Shown here one piece after another: positions 28,259 through 36,918 of a DNA stretch of 64,000 nucleotides. Location of the stretch: NCBI RefSeq assembly GCF_003385235.1, contig NZ_PQIA01000018.1:1-64000 (forward strand), read 5' to 3'. The translations under genes and the position numbers were made by a program. This DNA is from Amycolatopsis circi. Lineage in GTDB: Bacteria; Actinomycetota; Actinomycetes; Mycobacteriales; Pseudonocardiaceae. Position 1 is the stretch's first letter; every line of letters starts with the position of its first letter. The notes below the pieces were generated by a model that had not been told where the DNA came from, did no database searches, and was given only the letters and a program-made list of their open reading frames with translations.

Positions 28259-28903
28259 TCAGGTGAAGATGACGTCCGAGCAGGAGTAGAAGGCTTCGCC
28301 GGAGTCGGGCCAATGGCGTTGCCAGATCGAGTAGATCAGGTGCCTGCCGGTGCGCCCGCCGGGCAGGTTCGCCTGCAGTTGGTAGGCGTTGCCGACGATC
28401 GGCGGGTTGTCCTGCTTGTAGAACGGGGTGTCCTCCAGGTCGGACCACTTGAGCGGCTTCGTCGGGTCGTAGCCCGGCTTGGTGACGTACAGCTCGAAGG
28501 TGCCCTCGTGCGCGGCGGTCAGCTGGTACTGGAACGTGTACGGGCCGCTGCCCGGCATCGTGGTCGCCGGCCAGTCGTCGCGGGCCAGGTCGAGCCCCTT
28601 GTACTTGTCCCGGCCGGCGCTGCACAGCTTGCCGTCCGGGATGATCTCGCGGCTGCGGCCGCTGGCGTCGCCGATGTTGACCTCGTCCCAGTCGTAGAGC
28701 GGCCAGCTGTCGCCCACCGCGACGGCGGCCTTGCACGCGGCGGACTGCGGATTCTCCGGACCCTCCTGGAAACATTGCATGATCCGGCTGATCGGGTTGC
28801 CCATCGAGCCGTGCGCGAGGGCGGGGACGGCGGTGAACACCGAGACCGTGCCGAGCACGGCGGTCAGCATGCCGACCTTGACGGCGGAGCGGGAAAACTT
28901 CAT
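28259..28903 (-). CDS. AA10 lytic polysaccharide monooxygenase
   Basis: 214 residues. The signal peptide ends ALA, exposing His as the mature N-terminus (HGSMGNPISRI), the first ligand of the copper histidine brace. The second is the His of LTAAHEGTFELYVTK. The C-terminal GRHLIYSIWQRHWPDSGEAF then YSCSDV has the family Phe at the axial copper position. It cleaves crystalline chitin or cellulose oxidatively outside the cell. There is no carbohydrate-binding module, so it is the minimal type. Strong GGGAGGA site before ATG 28903. Confidence 0.95.
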   Translation of the reverse strand: MKFSRSAVKVGMLTAVLGTVSVFTAVPALAHGSMGNPISRIMQCFQEGPENPQSAACKAAVAVGDSWPLYDWDEVNIGDASGRSREIIPDGKLCSAGRDKYKGLDLARDDWPATTMPGSGPYTFQYQLTAAHEGTFELYVTKPGYDPTKPLKWSDLEDTPFYKQDNPPIVGNAYQLQANLPGGRTGRHLIYSIWQRHWPDSGEAFYSCSDVIFT

Positions 28904-29251
28904 CGCAGGATTCCTCCCATGAGAGGTCTAGACCACCCCACGGTAGGTGCCCCGGCGCACCGGCTTGTAGGCCCGAAAGTCGGGCGCGGACGAGTTTTAC
29001 GAGTACCGCATCGCCGAGCACGTGCTGCCACGATGCCCGACGGCTGCTCCGGCTCCGGCTCCGGCTCCGCGTGGGGACCGGCCCAGCCGTCCGGCGAGTC
29101 GCGACTCGGCCGATCGGTCAAGTTCAACGCCTCACCGCACGAGGCCTTCTGGACAGGGCGTCACCCGCCAAGGCACGGCGGAAACCGCGAACGGCATCCG
29201 CCGACACCCGGACCTGGCCGTACCAGCTCGCCGAACGCGGCCCGGCCTGCC
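28904..29251. other. Gap upstream of the LPMO
   Basis: 348 bp holding the LPMO promoter. A short GGCTCC tandem run is seen near 29050-29065. No gene supported. Confidence 0.4.
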
Positions 29252-29563
29252 TCAGCCAGCGCCTTCCTGCACCGGATAGTCGATGACGACCGCACCGCCG
29301 GTGGCATAGTTGACGACATCGGCGGCCGCCCGCTGGCCGTGCGTCGACGCCCGAGCCGCGGCCAGGGCGGCGGCGTCCGCGAAGTCCCCTTCGAAGACCG
29401 CGAAATACGGCGCTTCTCCCCCGGCCGCCGCCACGTCGAAGCTGTAGCGCCACGCGAGCAGGCCGGGCATTTTCGTGACCAGCGGAAGGTGGCGGGTCAC
29501 GTAGTAGTCGCGGAAATGGTCGGGATCGACGGGCTGGGAATACAGAACCACCAGCTTGTGCAT
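29252..29563 (-). CDS. EthD-family protein
   Basis: 103 residues of the EthD/ferredoxin-like dimeric barrel type: HKLVVLYSQPVDPDHFRDYY, HLPLVTKMPGL and YFAVFEGDFADAAAL. These small proteins act as accessory or degradative enzymes on aromatic or polyketide substrates. Start ATG 29563 with GGAGG in front. It lies 24 bp after the AhpD-like gene, in one operon with it. Confidence 0.85.
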   Translation of the reverse strand: MHKLVVLYSQPVDPDHFRDYYVTRHLPLVTKMPGLLAWRYSFDVAAAGGEAPYFAVFEGDFADAAALAAARASTHGQRAAADVVNYATGGAVVIDYPVQEGAG

Positions 29564-29587
29564 GACTGCCTCCATTACGAGAAAAGA

Positions 29588-30205
29588 CTATGACACTCCG
29601 GGTGATCCGGAAGCTCCTGCTGAGCGCTCGGCCCCAGTCGTGCCGGGGAGAAAGTCGGCGAAGCGAGGCGCGCCGGGCTCGTACGGCACCCGCGCGGCGC
29701 GCGCGGCGAAGCTGACGGCGTGGTACCACCCGCACAGCAGAAGCAGATCGAGCAACTGGACCTCGTCGAAGAACGACGCGAGCCGTGCCCACAGCGCGTC
29801 GTCGAGGTCGGAACGCTCGTGCAGCGCGTCGACGGCGAGGATGAGCAGCCGTTCCCGCTCGGACGTCCAGCACTCGTCATCGGGACCGCCGTGCACCAGG
29901 GAGGCCGCCTGCTCGCGGGTGAGCCCGACCCGTCCGGCGAACACCTTCATGTGCACGCCCCACTCGTACTCGCAGCCGCACCGCACGCAGGTCCGGTCGA
30001 TGGCGATCTCGCGCTCCCGCATGGTCAGGCTCAGCTGTCGGCCCAGCTCGTAGCGTCCCCACTCGTGCAAAGCGCCGGCCATCGGGAGGTTCCTGGCGAA
30101 CATCCGGAACAGCCCGATCGGCGGTTCGTCCCCGGGCATCATGCGCGCGAGCAGCGCACCGGCCTGGTCGGCATACGGCGGTTCCACCAGGGCTATTCGC
30201 GACAT
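29588..30205 (-). CDS. Carboxymuconolactone decarboxylase/AhpD-family protein
   Basis: 205 residues. The core has LSLTMREREIAIDRTCVRCG followed by CEYEWGVHMKVF, with the redox-type Cys-x-x-Cys and the following His of AhpD-like peroxidase-reductases, then GLTREQAASLVHG. It may reduce peroxides or act on a cyclic lactone; the presence of the CxxC favours the redox role. It heads a two-gene operon with the EthD protein under a double operator. Confidence 0.85.
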   Translation of the reverse strand: MSRIALVEPPYADQAGALLARMMPGDEPPIGLFRMFARNLPMAGALHEWGRYELGRQLSLTMREREIAIDRTCVRCGCEYEWGVHMKVFAGRVGLTREQAASLVHGGPDDECWTSERERLLILAVDALHERSDLDDALWARLASFFDEVQLLDLLLLCGWYHAVSFAARAARVPYEPGAPRFADFLPGTTGAERSAGASGSPGVS

Positions 30206-30222
30206 CGCCGCCCCCGTCGAGG

Positions 30223-30277
30223 TTGTTTCGAAATCAGAAGCACGGGACGTAGGCTAGTGCTTCGAATAACGAAGCAC
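30223..30277 (-). promoter_or_regulatory. Two tandem 21-bp operators in front of the AhpD/EthD operon
   Basis: Site 1 (30257-30277) is a perfect palindrome with arms GTGCTTCG and CGAAGCAC around AATAA. Site 2 (30223-30243) is an imperfect copy, 15 of 21 positions identical. Their centres are 34 bp apart, about three helical turns, on the same face of DNA, and they occupy the 18-72 bp before the AhpD-like start codon. This is a typical dimeric-repressor arrangement. Site 1 also lies just after the stop of the DUF3592 gene and could act as its terminator hairpin. Confidence 0.65.
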
Positions 30278-30302
30278 AAGGAGGTCCGCCGCCGGTGCGC
30301 GG

Positions 30303-30746
30303 TCAGCTCCCGACGAGCACCCGCAAGAAGAAGAACGAGCCGACGCAGAACACCCCCATGACGACGAACATGCACCCCAGCATGGCTCGACTGGTCTTCT
30401 CCACCGGATACGACTCCGCCGGAGAGGCCGGATTGACGCACACCGGCAAAGCTTGCCGGACCGGCAGCGGCCGGGTCTTGCTCCAGACCGTCTTCCCTTG
30501 ATAGGTCCGGCCGTCCGGACCGACATACTGGTAGATGCTGAGGTACGACGGCGACGAAGACGAAGTGTCGCCGGAGCCCACCCCAGGCACCGCATGGTGA
30601 CCGACGACCACCGCCTCGACGTGCGGCCAGGTCCGCATCCCGTTCTCCCGGTGCCGGAGCTTGCGCATCTGGAAAACCGAGACCAGGATCACCGCCAGGA
30701 CAAAGCCGCCCCAGCAGCTCCACGCCACGGTCTGCACAGTCGTCAC
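30303..30746 (-). CDS. DUF3592-type membrane protein
   Basis: 147 residues with one membrane helix at each end (VAWSCWGGFVLAVILVSVF and MLGCMFVVMGVFCVGSFFFL) and a beta-rich middle outside (YLSIYQYVGPDGRTYQGKTV, LPVCVNPASPAESY), the plan of DUF3592 proteins. GTG start at 30746 with GAAGG. Function unknown. No partner gene. Confidence 0.75.
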   Translation of the reverse strand: MTTVQTVAWSCWGGFVLAVILVSVFQMRKLRHRENGMRTWPHVEAVVVGHHAVPGVGSGDTSSSSPSYLSIYQYVGPDGRTYQGKTVWSKTRPLPVRQALPVCVNPASPAESYPVEKTSRAMLGCMFVVMGVFCVGSFFFLRVLVGS

Positions 30747-31099
30747 GAACCCGGCCTTCCTTGCCTGGTGATCCGCCGGTCAGGGAAAGACCGACGCGAA
30801 GCGCACTTGCCGGCGCTTGGACTTCGTTGAAGGCTGCCCGGTTCCCGCCAGTTTCCCTTCGGAAAGCGCCCCGGAGAACGCGGACTGGAGGCTGCGGCCC
30901 GCTCGGCGCCGTGTTCGGATTGCGGCAGCACGGGGACTTCACCCGGTCGCCAATTCCGCGAAGAATATTCCTGCGATTCTTCCGCAGACCCTAAATGCTG
31001 CTCAACCGAGCCTAAGTAATCCTCAAGTTTCCCGCCGCCGGCACCGCGTCGTCCTAGTCTGGCGACACGGAGAAGAAAAGCCGACCGGCAGGGGGAATC
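30747..31099. other. Intergenic region between divergent membrane-protein genes
   Basis: 353 bp without a supported gene. The right half is relatively AT-rich (around 30955-31035) and probably carries the promoter of the 68-aa gene. Confidence 0.4.
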
Positions 31100-31306
31100 A
31101 TGCTGGAAGCATTCGTCATCCTGGGCGGGATCGTCATCGTGCTGCTCGCCGCGGGGCTGATCGTGGACTCGAAGGACCTCGGCCGCAAAGGAAAGCCGAA
31201 CCCCGCGGGCCGCGGTCACCGCCAGGCCCGGCGCGACGCCGTTCGCCGCAGCCGGCAAAGCGGCGCCCAACGCGGCTACTTGTTCCTCAGCCAGCCCTGG
31301 AGCTGA
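31100..31306 (+). CDS. Small single-span membrane protein
   Basis: 68 residues: a membrane helix (FVILGGIVIVLLAAGLIVDS), then a strongly basic arginine-rich tail (GHRQARRDAVRRSRQSGAQR), expected in the cytoplasm. AGGGGGA lies 3 bases before ATG 31100, slightly close. I do not recognise a family. It may bind nucleic acid or acidic lipid at the membrane, but this is a guess from charge only. Confidence 0.6.
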   Translation: MLEAFVILGGIVIVLLAAGLIVDSKDLGRKGKPNPAGRGHRQARRDAVRRSRQSGAQRGYLFLSQPWS

Positions 31307-31670
31307 CGGCGTAACGCGGAGCAGGTCCGGACTCGGACACCGCGCAGCACCAGACCCGGGGCCTCTCCTGCACAACGCGCCGATCATCGTCGGCCGACAG
31401 TCGCTCGGACCGGCCACTCAGGCAAAGTCCTGCCCGCGCCGCCGACGGGGCACCCATAGCGTCGTTTCCGCGTGCCTGGTCGCATCCGGTGATCGTCTGG
31501 ACCTCACGTCGGCTGCGAGCCGAGATCGCGGACATCGTCGGCAGCACCCGTCGCCGAGCCAGAAGCACTCCGGCGGCGCGGCGGCTGCCCGAGGATCCTG
31601 GTCCTCGTCCCGGTGAACCGGCTGCGGCGTCGTCGTGCGCGGACCGGTGTCGCGCGGTTACCGTCCGATC
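31307..31670. other. Gap before the ABC/YhgE pair
   Basis: 364 bp with no supportable gene or hairpin; the frames present are shadows. Confidence 0.35.
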
Positions 31671-32351
31671 ATGCAGTCAGGAGTGCGGATCACCGCTCGA
31701 GGCCTCGGGGTGCGCGGACCGAGGGGGCCGGTGTTCGAGAATGTCGATCTGGACTTGCCCGCGAGCGCGATCCTGGCCGTGCACGGAGCGGCCGGGACCG
31801 GGCGAACCTGCCTGCTGCTGGCGCTGGCGGGCCGGATGCGGCTCACCTCGGGCGCGGTGCGGGTGGGAGCGCACGTCCTGCCCGACGACCACCGGGAAGT
31901 CCGGCGCACGGTGGCGGTGGCCGCGGCGGGACCGGCGCTCGCGCTGGAGCCCCGGTTGCGGGTCGGCGAGCTGATCGCCGAACGCACCTGGCTCGCGCCC
32001 GGCGTGACGACCGCCGCGGTGCGCGCCGCGCTGGACGTGGTCGGCCTCGACGTCCCGGAGAAGCTGATGGCCGAAGAACTCGGCACGGCCGGTTCGACGC
32101 GGCTGGCGCTGGCGCTCTGCCTCGCCGAACGGCCGGGCGCGATCGTGCTCGACGACCTCGACCGCGATTGCACCCCGGACCAGCGCCGGGAGGTGTGGAC
32201 GGCGGTCGGGCAGGCCGCTCGCACCGGCGTCACCATGCTCACCGGCTCCGCCCGCCCCGCGCCCGCGGACCTCGGCGCGTTCCCGCTCGCACTGCCGGCG
32301 CTGAGCGCCGACCGGCTGCCCGGCGACTCGGCACAGGAGGAAGCCCGATGA
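31671..32351 (+). CDS. Degenerate ABC-type ATPase subunit
   Basis: 226 residues with an ABC fold: ENVDLDLPASAILAVHGAAG then TGRTCLLLALAGRM, giving a Walker A GAAGTGRT in which the usual Lys is Arg. The signature LSGGQ is replaced by LGTAGSTRLALALCLAE. Walker B (AIVLDDLDRD) ends in Asp rather than the catalytic Glu. All three motifs are weakened, so hydrolysis may be slow or absent. It overlaps the YhgE/Pip gene by 4 bp (ATGA) and is presumably its cytoplasmic partner. ATG 31671 is chosen at the start of homology; no strong ribosome site is seen. Confidence 0.75.
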   Translation: MQSGVRITARGLGVRGPRGPVFENVDLDLPASAILAVHGAAGTGRTCLLLALAGRMRLTSGAVRVGAHVLPDDHREVRRTVAVAAAGPALALEPRLRVGELIAERTWLAPGVTTAAVRAALDVVGLDVPEKLMAEELGTAGSTRLALALCLAERPGAIVLDDLDRDCTPDQRREVWTAVGQAARTGVTMLTGSARPAPADLGAFPLALPALSADRLPGDSAQEEAR

Positions 32352-34294
32352 AGGCGGTACGGCTCGCGGTCCTCGAACTCCGGCGGTTCCGAGGCAGCCC
32401 GCTGCGCCGCCTCGTCCCCGTGGTGCTGTGCCTCGTTCCGCTGCTCTACGGGGCGATGTACCTGTGGGCGAACTGGGACCCGTACGGCAAGCTGAGCAGC
32501 ATCCCGGTCGCGGTCGTCAACGAGGACCGGCCCGCGCAAGGACCCCAGGGCGAGCCGATCGACGCCGGTACCCAGCTCGTCCAGCAGCTCAAAGCGGCAG
32601 GCACCTTCGACTGGCACTTCGTCGACAGCAGCGAAGCCCGTGCCGGGCTGACCGACGGCCGCTACTACTTCACGATCACCGTCCCGCCGGACTTCAGCGG
32701 CAAACTCGCCACGGCGGCGAACACGCGCCCCGAGCAGGCGGGGATCGGCATCGAACTCAACGACGCCAACAACTACGTCGTCGGCATCATGACCGAGGTG
32801 GTGCAGCCGGAGCTGCAGGACCAGATCAACGCCGCCGCCCACGCGGCCTACGTCCGCAGCATCTACGGCGAGCTGTCCGAGGTGCGGGACAAGCTCACCA
32901 CCGCTTCGGACGGCGCGCACCGGCTGGTCGACGCCACCGCGGTCGGACAGCAGGCGGCCAGCGCCCTCACCTCCGGCACCGGCACGCTCCGCCAGGGCAC
33001 AGCGCAGATCTCCAGCGGCGCGGACCGCGTCTCCCAAGCCGTGCACACGCTCGGCGGTCAGGCCCGGAAACTCGGCCAGACCGTGTCCGATCAGCTGCCG
33101 CCCGCCGCCGCCACCCTGACCGGAGTCACGAGCGTCACCGCGCGAGGCCTCGCCGCCGCGCACACCGGGACGTCGCAGGTAAGCCAGTACACCCAGCGCG
33201 GCACCGCCGACCTCACACAGCTCGCCGACACCTTCCCGCAGCTGCGCGGCGATCCCGCGTACCAGCGCGCACTCTCGGACGCCCACCAGCTTGCCGACGC
33301 TGCCGCGCGAGTGGACGGGAACACCGCGGCGGCCGATCACACCGCACAACAAGCGTTCCAGCAGGCACAGTCCCTGCAGGCGAATGTCGGTGCCGCACAA
33401 CAGAACATCACCGCGCTCAGCGGGTCCACCACGCTGCTCGACGACGGCGCACAGGACATCAGTGCCGGCACGCGCACGCTCACCGCGGGACTGACCACGC
33501 TGAACAAGGGCGCGACCACCGCACAGACCGCCGCCGACCAGGCACACAGCGGCGCGGCCGACCTCTCCCGCGTCGTCGACGACAGCCTCAAGCAGATCCC
33601 GCAAACCAACCCCGCCCAGATCGCCCACGCAGCCGAGGTACTGGGCAATCCAGTGCACGTCGACCGGCACAACCTCAACCCGGCCGGAGTCTACGGACGC
33701 GGTTTCGCGCCCTTCTTCTTCGGAATCGCGCTATGGGTCTTCGGCCTCTTCGCCTACCTGCTCCTGCGCCCGCTGAACAAACGCGCGCTCGCCTCCCGGG
33801 TATCGGCTGCGACCGTCGCCGTAGCCGGCTGGCTTCCCGGTGCCGTGCTCGGCTGCGCCGGGGCGTTGGTCCTGTACGCCGTCGTGGACTTCGGGCTCGG
33901 GCTCGATCCGGTTCACCCGCTGCTGACCGTGCTCCTGCTGCTCGTCGGTGCGGCCTCGTTCGTCGCGATCGACCACTGCCTGCGCACCGTGCTCGGCGCC
34001 CCCGGAGACGTGCTGTCCCTGGTCCTGCTCATTCTCCAGCTGACCTCCTCCGGCGGCCTGTACCCGATGCCGACGACCCCCGGGTTCTTCCAGCTCCTCA
34101 ACCCCCTGCTGCCCATGACCTACCTCGTCGACGGCCTGCGCGTCACTGTGTCCGGCGGCCTGAGCACACACCTCATCCGAGACTTCGCGGTCCTGGCCTG
34201 CTTCGCGGTCGTGGCCCTCGCGGGCACCAGCCTCGCCGCCAACCGGCAACGGAGATGGACAGTCTCCCGTCTGCACCCCGAAATCGAACTCTGA
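32348..34294 (+). CDS. YhgE/Pip-family membrane protein (ABC-2-like)
   Basis: 648 residues. One N-terminal membrane helix (LRRLVPVVLCLVPLLYGAMYLWANW), the conserved YGKLSSIPVAVVNEDRPA, then a long extracellular region of about 380 residues with helical repeats (residues 180-430), and five C-terminal helices (FFFGIALWVFGLFAYLLL onwards; GLYPMPTTPGFFQLLNPLLP). This is the YhgE/Pip plan, related to phage-infection proteins and to EsaA of type VII secretion. Translationally coupled to the degenerate ATPase. The hairpin at 34520 ends the operon. Confidence 0.9.
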   Translation: MKAVRLAVLELRRFRGSPLRRLVPVVLCLVPLLYGAMYLWANWDPYGKLSSIPVAVVNEDRPAQGPQGEPIDAGTQLVQQLKAAGTFDWHFVDSSEARAGLTDGRYYFTITVPPDFSGKLATAANTRPEQAGIGIELNDANNYVVGIMTEVVQPELQDQINAAAHAAYVRSIYGELSEVRDKLTTASDGAHRLVDATAVGQQAASALTSGTGTLRQGTAQISSGADRVSQAVHTLGGQARKLGQTVSDQLPPAAATLTGVTSVTARGLAAAHTGTSQVSQYTQRGTADLTQLADTFPQLRGDPAYQRALSDAHQLADAAARVDGNTAAADHTAQQAFQQAQSLQANVGAAQQNITALSGSTTLLDDGAQDISAGTRTLTAGLTTLNKGATTAQTAADQAHSGAADLSRVVDDSLKQIPQTNPAQIAHAAEVLGNPVHVDRHNLNPAGVYGRGFAPFFFGIALWVFGLFAYLLLRPLNKRALASRVSAATVAVAGWLPGAVLGCAGALVLYAVVDFGLGLDPVHPLLTVLLLLVGAASFVAIDHCLRTVLGAPGDVLSLVLLILQLTSSGGLYPMPTTPGFFQLLNPLLPMTYLVDGLRVTVSGGLSTHLIRDFAVLACFAVVALAGTSLAANRQRRWTVSRLHPEIEL

Positions 34295-34519
34295 CTCGGC
34301 TGTTGCGTGCCGTGATCCGTGTTCGGCAGTCGGCGGATGGCCCCAGCTCCGATCGCGGCCTTGGCGAGGTGGTGTCCGCCCTCAGACAGCCCGGCTATGC
34401 CCTTCTCCTCGCCAGTTTGGCTTGGTGCCGCAGCGATTGCGCGGCGGGCAGCGCTGGGGCCGCGACGTGCCGCAACTGAGCACGGTTCCGGACGACGCGT
34501 GGCACAGCAGTCGATGAGA

Positions 34520-34558
34520 CGGGCCCGGTCGTCGAGGGGGGTGGAGCGACCGGGCCCG
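34520..34558 (+). terminator. 12-bp GC-rich hairpin
   Basis: CGGGCCCGGTCG (34520-34531) pairs perfectly with CGACCGGGCCCG (34547-34558). It is a probable terminator of the ATPase/YhgE operon, 226 bp after its stop. The stretch between holds no evident gene. Confidence 0.65.
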
Positions 34559-34699
34559 CGCGAAGAACATACCCGTAATGCGGCGAAACATGCTGTGAAC
34601 CCGGGAGATTGACTCAAGCGGCCTGGCACACCGGCTGCCCGGGCGATGCGCGCGCGGCCACGAACAGTTCGTGGTCGTCGGCGCTGTCCACAGCACAGT

Positions 34700-34718
34700 G
34701 CGGCCGTTTAAAGGCCGC
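34700..34718 (-). terminator. Small hairpin after the lipoprotein gene
   Basis: GCGGCC and GGCCGC flank GTTTAAA, 30 bp beyond the stop of the minus-strand lipoprotein gene. The stem is only 6 bp. Confidence 0.4.
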
Positions 34719-34747
34719 GTGGGCAAATTGTCTTCAGCCGTGCGTGC

Positions 34748-35668
34748 TCATTCACAAACTATGTAATCCGGCTGCGGGCTCAGCGCGAGGACGTCGGCCG
34801 GAGTCATCAGTGCGGCGCCGTGGCGAGTGTCTTCGTGGAAGAACAGTTTGAATCCCGGGAGCACGTGGGCCGGTTTGGCTTTCATCAGTGTCTTCCAGGT
34901 CGCCGTTTTCGCCGCGGCGCTGCCGATCCCGTCGACGACCTTCACGACCGACACGCCGGGATGCGGGCGAAGGCTCGCCTCGTCGCGCACGACCGAGGAC
35001 GCGACCTGGTGGTAGACCATGACTTTGTCCGGAAGGTGCGCGCGCCGGGCGAGACCGCCGAGGTAGGCGGCGACGCCGTCGAGTTCGGCGCCCGTGGTCC
35101 GGCCGAATTTCCGGCCGGGCACGTCCCCGGGCTCGACCGCCCATTCCGGGTCCAGCGCGACGCCGACGTCCGGCTCGGCCAGCCAGCGCTCGTAGGCTTG
35201 CACCTCGGGAAGGAAATCGGCCCGGCCGGGCTGGATGTTCAGCAGCAGCAAGCCTTTCAGCGCACGCGCCTCGTCGAGGTACTCCCGCACGGTCGGATCC
35301 GGGCAGCGGCTGCGGTACATCCCGTCCGGCCCCGGCTCCCGGTGCGCGGTGGTGGCGATCAGCTCCACCACCGGCGTCATCGGGTTCTCTCGCGGGAAGG
35401 ACTGGATCTGCCGGGCCAATTTCCGGCCCGCGGCGGCGAGATCACCGGTCATCTCCCCGAGCGCGCGGCTGCCGGGGGCACCGCAGAAACCGATCAGCTT
35501 GCTCGTGGCCAGCGCGTTCGGCGGCCGGGGCGGCGGGATGCTCGCGGCCCTGGCGGCTGCCGGCGGCGCGATCGTCTCCGCGGCGGACGGCCCGCCGCAG
35601 GCGCTCGCGCCGAGACCGGCGACCGCGAAGGCGAGTAAAGCTCGGCGGGTCATCCGGGCGTCGGGCAT
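34748..35668 (-). CDS. Exported lipoprotein, possibly TIM-barrel-like
   Basis: 306 residues. The N-terminus MPDARMTRRALLAFAVAGLG then ASACGG has twin arginines and a lipobox, so a Tat-exported lipoprotein. A proline/alanine linker (to residue 50) precedes a domain with repeating beta/alpha character: LKGLLLLNIQPGRADF, VGVALDPEWAV, VMVYHQVASS, VSVVKVVDGIG and PDYIVCE. This suggests a glycoside-hydrolase-like barrel, but I recognise no family. AAGGAG lies 6 bases before ATG 35668. It is divergent from a polysaccharide deacetylase lipoprotein, so a cell-wall role is plausible. Confidence 0.75.
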   Translation of the reverse strand: MPDARMTRRALLAFAVAGLGASACGGPSAAETIAPPAAARAASIPPPRPPNALATSKLIGFCGAPGSRALGEMTGDLAAAGRKLARQIQSFPRENPMTPVVELIATTAHREPGPDGMYRSRCPDPTVREYLDEARALKGLLLLNIQPGRADFLPEVQAYERWLAEPDVGVALDPEWAVEPGDVPGRKFGRTTGAELDGVAAYLGGLARRAHLPDKVMVYHQVASSVVRDEASLRPHPGVSVVKVVDGIGSAAAKTATWKTLMKAKPAHVLPGFKLFFHEDTRHGAALMTPADVLALSPQPDYIVCE

Positions 35669-35910
35669 CCAGGCTCCTTCGGGGGCGGTCCGGCTCCGCG
35701 CGGCCGGATTCGGAAACATCCCGGGAATTCCCCCGTTTCCCCGCGGCAAACGCGATTTCCGACGATCACCGCATCGTGCCCGGGCGGTCCGCGGGCGCAA
35801 GCCTTCTACCTGTGCGAACCGGAGTTTTTCCCAGTGCGCCAACGAATTCGCGTTCACCCGACCGGCGCAACCTGCTCGCGGCGGCCGCGCTCCGGCCGCA
35901 GAATCGGCCG

Positions 35911-36918
35911 ATGCGCGCACTTCTGCGGCTCGGGGCCGTGTTCCCCGCCCTCGCCGGTCTCGCCGCCTGCGGTGCCCCGGCGCCCGATCCGGCCCCGCCA
36001 CCGGCTCCGGCGGTGAAACCGGCGGCAGCGCACCCGCGCCTGACCGCCGACGACGCGCGAAAGATCGGCGCGGACGAACTCGGCCGGATCCCGGTGCTGA
36101 TGTACCACCGGCTGTCCGCGAACCCGAAGTCGGTGTACGAGCGCACCCCGGCCGACTTCGCCGCGGAACTGGAGCGCTTGGCCGCCGAACACTACGTCCC
36201 GGTCACCGTAGCCGACCTGACCGCAGGCAGGCTCGACCTGCCCGCCGGTGCGCACCCCGTGGTCCTCACCTTCGACGACGGCGATCCCAGCGTGTTCACG
36301 CTGACGCCGCAAGGTCATCCGATGCCCGGGTCCGCGATCGGCATCCTGTTCGAGGTCGCGGCCAGACACCCCGGTTTCCGGCCGGTGGCGAGCTTGTACG
36401 TCAACCAGCGTCCCTTCGGCGACCCCGACGGCGCACGCACGCTGAGCTGGCTGCACCAGCACGGCTTCGAGATCGGCAACCACACGCTCGAGCACACCAA
36501 TCTCCGCACGGTCTCGGCCGCGGCCGTCCAGGACGCGATCCGCGCGGAGGCCTCCTTGATCCAGAAGGCAGTGCCGGGATACACCCCCACCACTCTCGCG
36601 CTGCCGTACGGCACGCACCCCCGGCAGGACGGCCTCGCGCAGCACGGCGACGGATACTCCTACACCGGAGTGCTGCTCGTCGGCGCCGGTCCCGCGCCGT
36701 CGCCCTACTCCCGCCGGTTCGACCCCGGCTCGATCCCGCGGATCCGCTCGCAGTCGACCGGCAAGGACGCGGACTACGGTTCCGCGCACTGGCTGGACGA
36801 ACTCGCCTCGCCGTCCGGGCACCGCTACACCTCCGACGGCGATCCGACGGTGGTCTCTTACCCGCGTTCAGACGCGGCACTCGCCCCCTCTTACCCGAAG
36901 ATGTCCCTTGCCTACTGA
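35911..36918 (+). CDS. Lipoprotein polysaccharide deacetylase (NodB-like)
   Basis: 335 residues. Lipobox LAGLAACG near residue 18, proline-rich linker, then the NodB homology domain: IPVLMYHRLSANP, PVVLTFDDGDPSVF (metal-binding DD pair), EIGNHTLEHTNLR (the HxxxH pair) and TTLALPYGTHPRQ. All motif residues are present, so it should be an active metal-dependent deacetylase or carbohydrate esterase of family 4 at the outer membrane face, acting on peptidoglycan or another amino-sugar polymer. ATG 35911 gives a proper signal peptide; the longer frame does not. Confidence 0.9.
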   Translation: MRALLRLGAVFPALAGLAACGAPAPDPAPPPAPAVKPAAAHPRLTADDARKIGADELGRIPVLMYHRLSANPKSVYERTPADFAAELERLAAEHYVPVTVADLTAGRLDLPAGAHPVVLTFDDGDPSVFTLTPQGHPMPGSAIGILFEVAARHPGFRPVASLYVNQRPFGDPDGARTLSWLHQHGFEIGNHTLEHTNLRTVSAAAVQDAIRAEASLIQKAVPGYTPTTLALPYGTHPRQDGLAQHGDGYSYTGVLLVGAGPAPSPYSRRFDPGSIPRIRSQSTGKDADYGSAHWLDELASPSGHRYTSDGDPTVVSYPRSDAALAPSYPKMSLAY

